Below are positions 4,396 to 5,657 of a stretch of 5,657 nucleotides of DNA, piece by piece. Position 1 is the stretch's first letter; every line of letters starts with the position of its first letter. Where the stretch lies: the NCBI GenBank assembly GCA_027343965.1, contig DAHWJX010000164.1:1-5657 (forward strand), given 5' to 3'. This stretch comes from JAKACU01 sp021821185. Its GTDB lineage: Bacteria; Bacillota; Bacilli; Alicyclobacillales; SLC66. The translations under genes were made by a program, and so were the position numbers. The notes under the pieces are model-generated. The model saw nothing but the letters and a program-made list of their open reading frames with translations, was not told where the DNA came from and searched no databases.

Positions 4396-5460
4396 TCAAA
4401 GAATCAGCATCGCATCACCAAAGCTGAAGAAGCGGTAATGTTCTTCTACGGCCATCTCATACGCCTGCATCAACCGTTCTTTACCTGTTAACGTTGACAC
4501 AAGCATAAGCAAGGTAGACTTTGGCAAATGAAAGTTGGTGATAAGCGCATCTGTCGCACGAAGTGGCACGCCAGGATAGATAAAGATGTCGGTCCAACCT
4601 GTCACAGCATCTTGAGGTAGATGCTCACGGTCCGGCACTATGCCCTGCTCTTCCATCAAGAGCCATGCCGATTCAAGAGCACGTACCGTAGTTGTACCTA
4701 CGCTCACTATACGCTTACCTGCTTCGCGCGTTTTGACGATAGCCTCGATCACTTCGGGATCTACACGATACCATTCTTCATGCATGTGATGTTCTTCGAT
4801 ACGATCACTTTGCACAGGACGAAATGTCCCCAATCCGACGTGCAACGTGATGAAAAGAATATCAACGCCCTTTTGCTTAAGTAATTCCAGCAACTCAGGC
4901 GTAAAATGAAGGCCAGCAGTGGGTGCCGCCACAGACCCTTTTTCTTTAGCATACACGGTTTGATAACGCAAAGGGTCTTCTAGTTTTTCACGGATATAAG
5001 GCGGCAGCGGCATTTCACCTAACTCATGTAGCAGTTCATCAAGATGTTCACCGTAGGCTGAAAAACGGATCTGTCGTGTGCCACCAGCGCCTGTTGCTAT
5101 GATGTCTGCACTGAGACGTCCATCCCCAAATAGAATTCGATGCCCTGGTTGCAATCGCCTACCTGGTCGAACGAGTGTCTCCCATGTGCCTTGCTCAGCC
5201 ATTGGCCTAAGGAGCAAAAGTTCTGCTGCAGCGCCGCTTCCCTCCTTGACGCCAAACAAGCGTGCAGGAATCACGCGTGAGTCGTTTGCGACAAGCAAAT
5301 CACCTGGTGAGAGAAACTGGATAAGATCGTAAAAATGTACATGTTCGATATGATCTTTACTTCGATCCAATACCAAAAGTCGCGATTCACTACGGACAGC
5401 CGTGGGGTGCTGAGCAATTAGCTCTTGCGGTAACACAAAATCAAAATCATTCGTATCCAC
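4396..5460 (-). CDS. queA: S-adenosylmethionine:tRNA ribosyltransferase-isomerase
   Basis: QueA transfers and isomerises the ribosyl group of S-adenosylmethionine onto preQ1 in tRNA, giving epoxyqueuosine; it therefore acts right after Tgt, encoded next. Family landmarks in order (numbered from GTG 5460): FDFVLPQELIAQHP at the start, ANDSRVIPARLFG (58-70), AELLLLRP, VAAPTAGLHFTPELL (177-191), VSVGTTTVRALES (252-264), TDIFIYPG, TNFHLPKSTLLMLVS (308-322) and the C-terminus RFFSFGDAMLIL. The length of 354 aa is near the usual 340-350. Two in-frame GTG starts exist. GTG 5469 would add three residues, but only 3 nt separate it from AGAGG (5473-5477). GTG 5460 has AGGTGAG 4-5 nt upstream and aligns with the normal QueA N-terminus, so I prefer it. 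It is the first gene of a tight three-gene unit, with a candidate promoter just upstream. Confidence 0.96.
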   Translation of the reverse strand: MDTNDFDFVLPQELIAQHPTAVRSESRLLVLDRSKDHIEHVHFYDLIQFLSPGDLLVANDSRVIPARLFGVKEGSGAAAELLLLRPMAEQGTWETLVRPGRRLQPGHRILFGDGRLSADIIATGAGGTRQIRFSAYGEHLDELLHELGEMPLPPYIREKLEDPLRYQTVYAKEKGSVAAPTAGLHFTPELLELLKQKGVDILFITLHVGLGTFRPVQSDRIEEHHMHEEWYRVDPEVIEAIVKTREAGKRIVSVGTTTVRALESAWLLMEEQGIVPDREHLPQDAVTGWTDIFIYPGVPLRATDALITNFHLPKSTLLMLVSTLTGKERLMQAYEMAVEEHYRFFSFGDAMLIL

Positions 5461-5487
5461 GTCACTCACCTACCTCTAACATTTTGC

Positions 5488-5516
5488 ACTATAGCATAGG
5501 AGGAGCGTATAACCAA
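5488..5516 (-). promoter_or_regulatory. Candidate promoter for queA-tgt-yajC
   Basis: On the minus strand, TTGGTT (5511-5516) and TATAGT (5488-5493) are separated by exactly 17 bp, with the start of transcription expected about 20 nt before the queA GTG. The -10 box is good and the -35 box weak (3/6). It lies in the 52-61 bp gap between the upstream histidine-rich gene and queA, so queA could also be read through from upstream. Confidence 0.4.
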
Positions 5517-5521
5517 ATCGT

Positions 5522-5657
5522 TCAGTGTGGTGATTTACCTGATTTATTGTCGCTGTGATGTGCCCTGCCAGAGTTGTCGCCATGGTGCGAACGATCTCCA
5601 CCACCGTCGTGGTGCTTGATCGTGTGATGCTTGATCGTGTGGTGCTTGATCGTGTGG
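5522..5657 (-). CDS. Histidine-rich C-terminus of an unidentified protein (partial)
   Basis: The minus strand is open from the right edge to a TGA at 5522-5524, giving the last 44 residues of a protein whose body is outside the window. It begins with three copies of a five-residue unit (HTIKH type) encoded by a 15-bp tandem repeat, then HDGGGDRSHHGDNSGRAHHS and NKSGKSPH. About a quarter of the residues are His, with Gly, Asp, Ser and Lys making up most of the rest. This low-complexity, charged tail is probably disordered and could bind metal ions such as Ni, Zn or Cu. The regular in-frame repeat and polar composition argue that it is coding rather than chance. No domain is visible, so identity is unknown. 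It lies about 52 bp upstream of queA on the same strand. Confidence 0.6.
   Translation of the reverse strand, partial: HTIKHHTIKHHTIKHHDGGGDRSHHGDNSGRAHHSDNKSGKSPH
5609..5657. repeat. 15-bp in-frame tandem repeat, 3.3 copies visible
   Basis: GTGGTGCTTGATCGT occurs at 5609-5623 and 5639-5653, with a one-base variant (GTGATG...) at 5624-5638 and a partial fourth unit at 5654-5657 running off the edge. Because the period is five codons, copy-number changes keep the frame and alter only the length of the His-rich tail. The synonymous variant (CAT for CAC) shows the copies have begun to diverge. Direct adjacency without spacers excludes a CRISPR array. Confidence 0.85.

Noticed and set aside
4621..4884. 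Plus-strand frames inside queA and tgt (for example 4621-4884, 5078-5332, 3409-3606)
   Set aside because: They are antisense shadows of unambiguous, full-length core genes.
5609..5657. CRISPR array or origin iterons from the 15-bp repeats
   Set aside because: Units are directly adjacent without spacers, too short for CRISPR repeats, and have a period of five codons in an open frame, which fits a protein repeat.

Overview
The window reads as a Bacillota (Firmicutes) chromosome segment of moderate GC. The signs are strong AGGAGG-type ribosome binding sites, GTG and TTG starts alongside ATG, and a queA-tgt-yajC cluster typical of Bacilli. I cannot name the genus from sequence alone. An Alicyclobacillus-like or related acid/soil bacillus is possible but unproven.

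Right side (about 2840-5657, minus strand): a healthy core operon. It begins at the window edge with the C-terminus of an unidentified histidine-rich protein carrying a 15-bp in-frame tandem repeat. After a short spacer with a candidate promoter come queA and tgt, the last and first dedicated tRNA-modification enzymes of the queuosine pathway. YajC, the small membrane subunit associated with SecDF, follows. The genes are 14-21 nt apart and a 39-bp hairpin at 2842-2880 closes the operon.

Left side (1-930): an AraC-family regulator on the plus strand (930-1892) faces a minus-strand oxidoreductase cluster. That cluster holds a badly eroded SDR dehydrogenase, a stub of an aldo/keto reductase start, an intact carboxymuconolactone decarboxylase (CMD)-family gene, and the first codons of what looks like an aldo/keto reductase leaving the window. 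An AraC regulator divergent from such oxidoreductases suggests an aldehyde/carbonyl or redox-stress response, which is inference.

Middle (about 1815-2840): a gene graveyard. An IS4-type transposase fragment abuts and extends the AraC reading frame. Next is a stretch with no secure gene, then a small gene with a nonsense codon, a RelE/ParE-like toxin with an apparent internal deletion, and its antitoxin with a nonsense codon and no visible N-terminus. I see no convincing new system. The most informative signal is the decay itself: at least six broken genes in 2.4 kb, two of them apparently shortened between short repeated codon strings, lying directly against an intact core operon.
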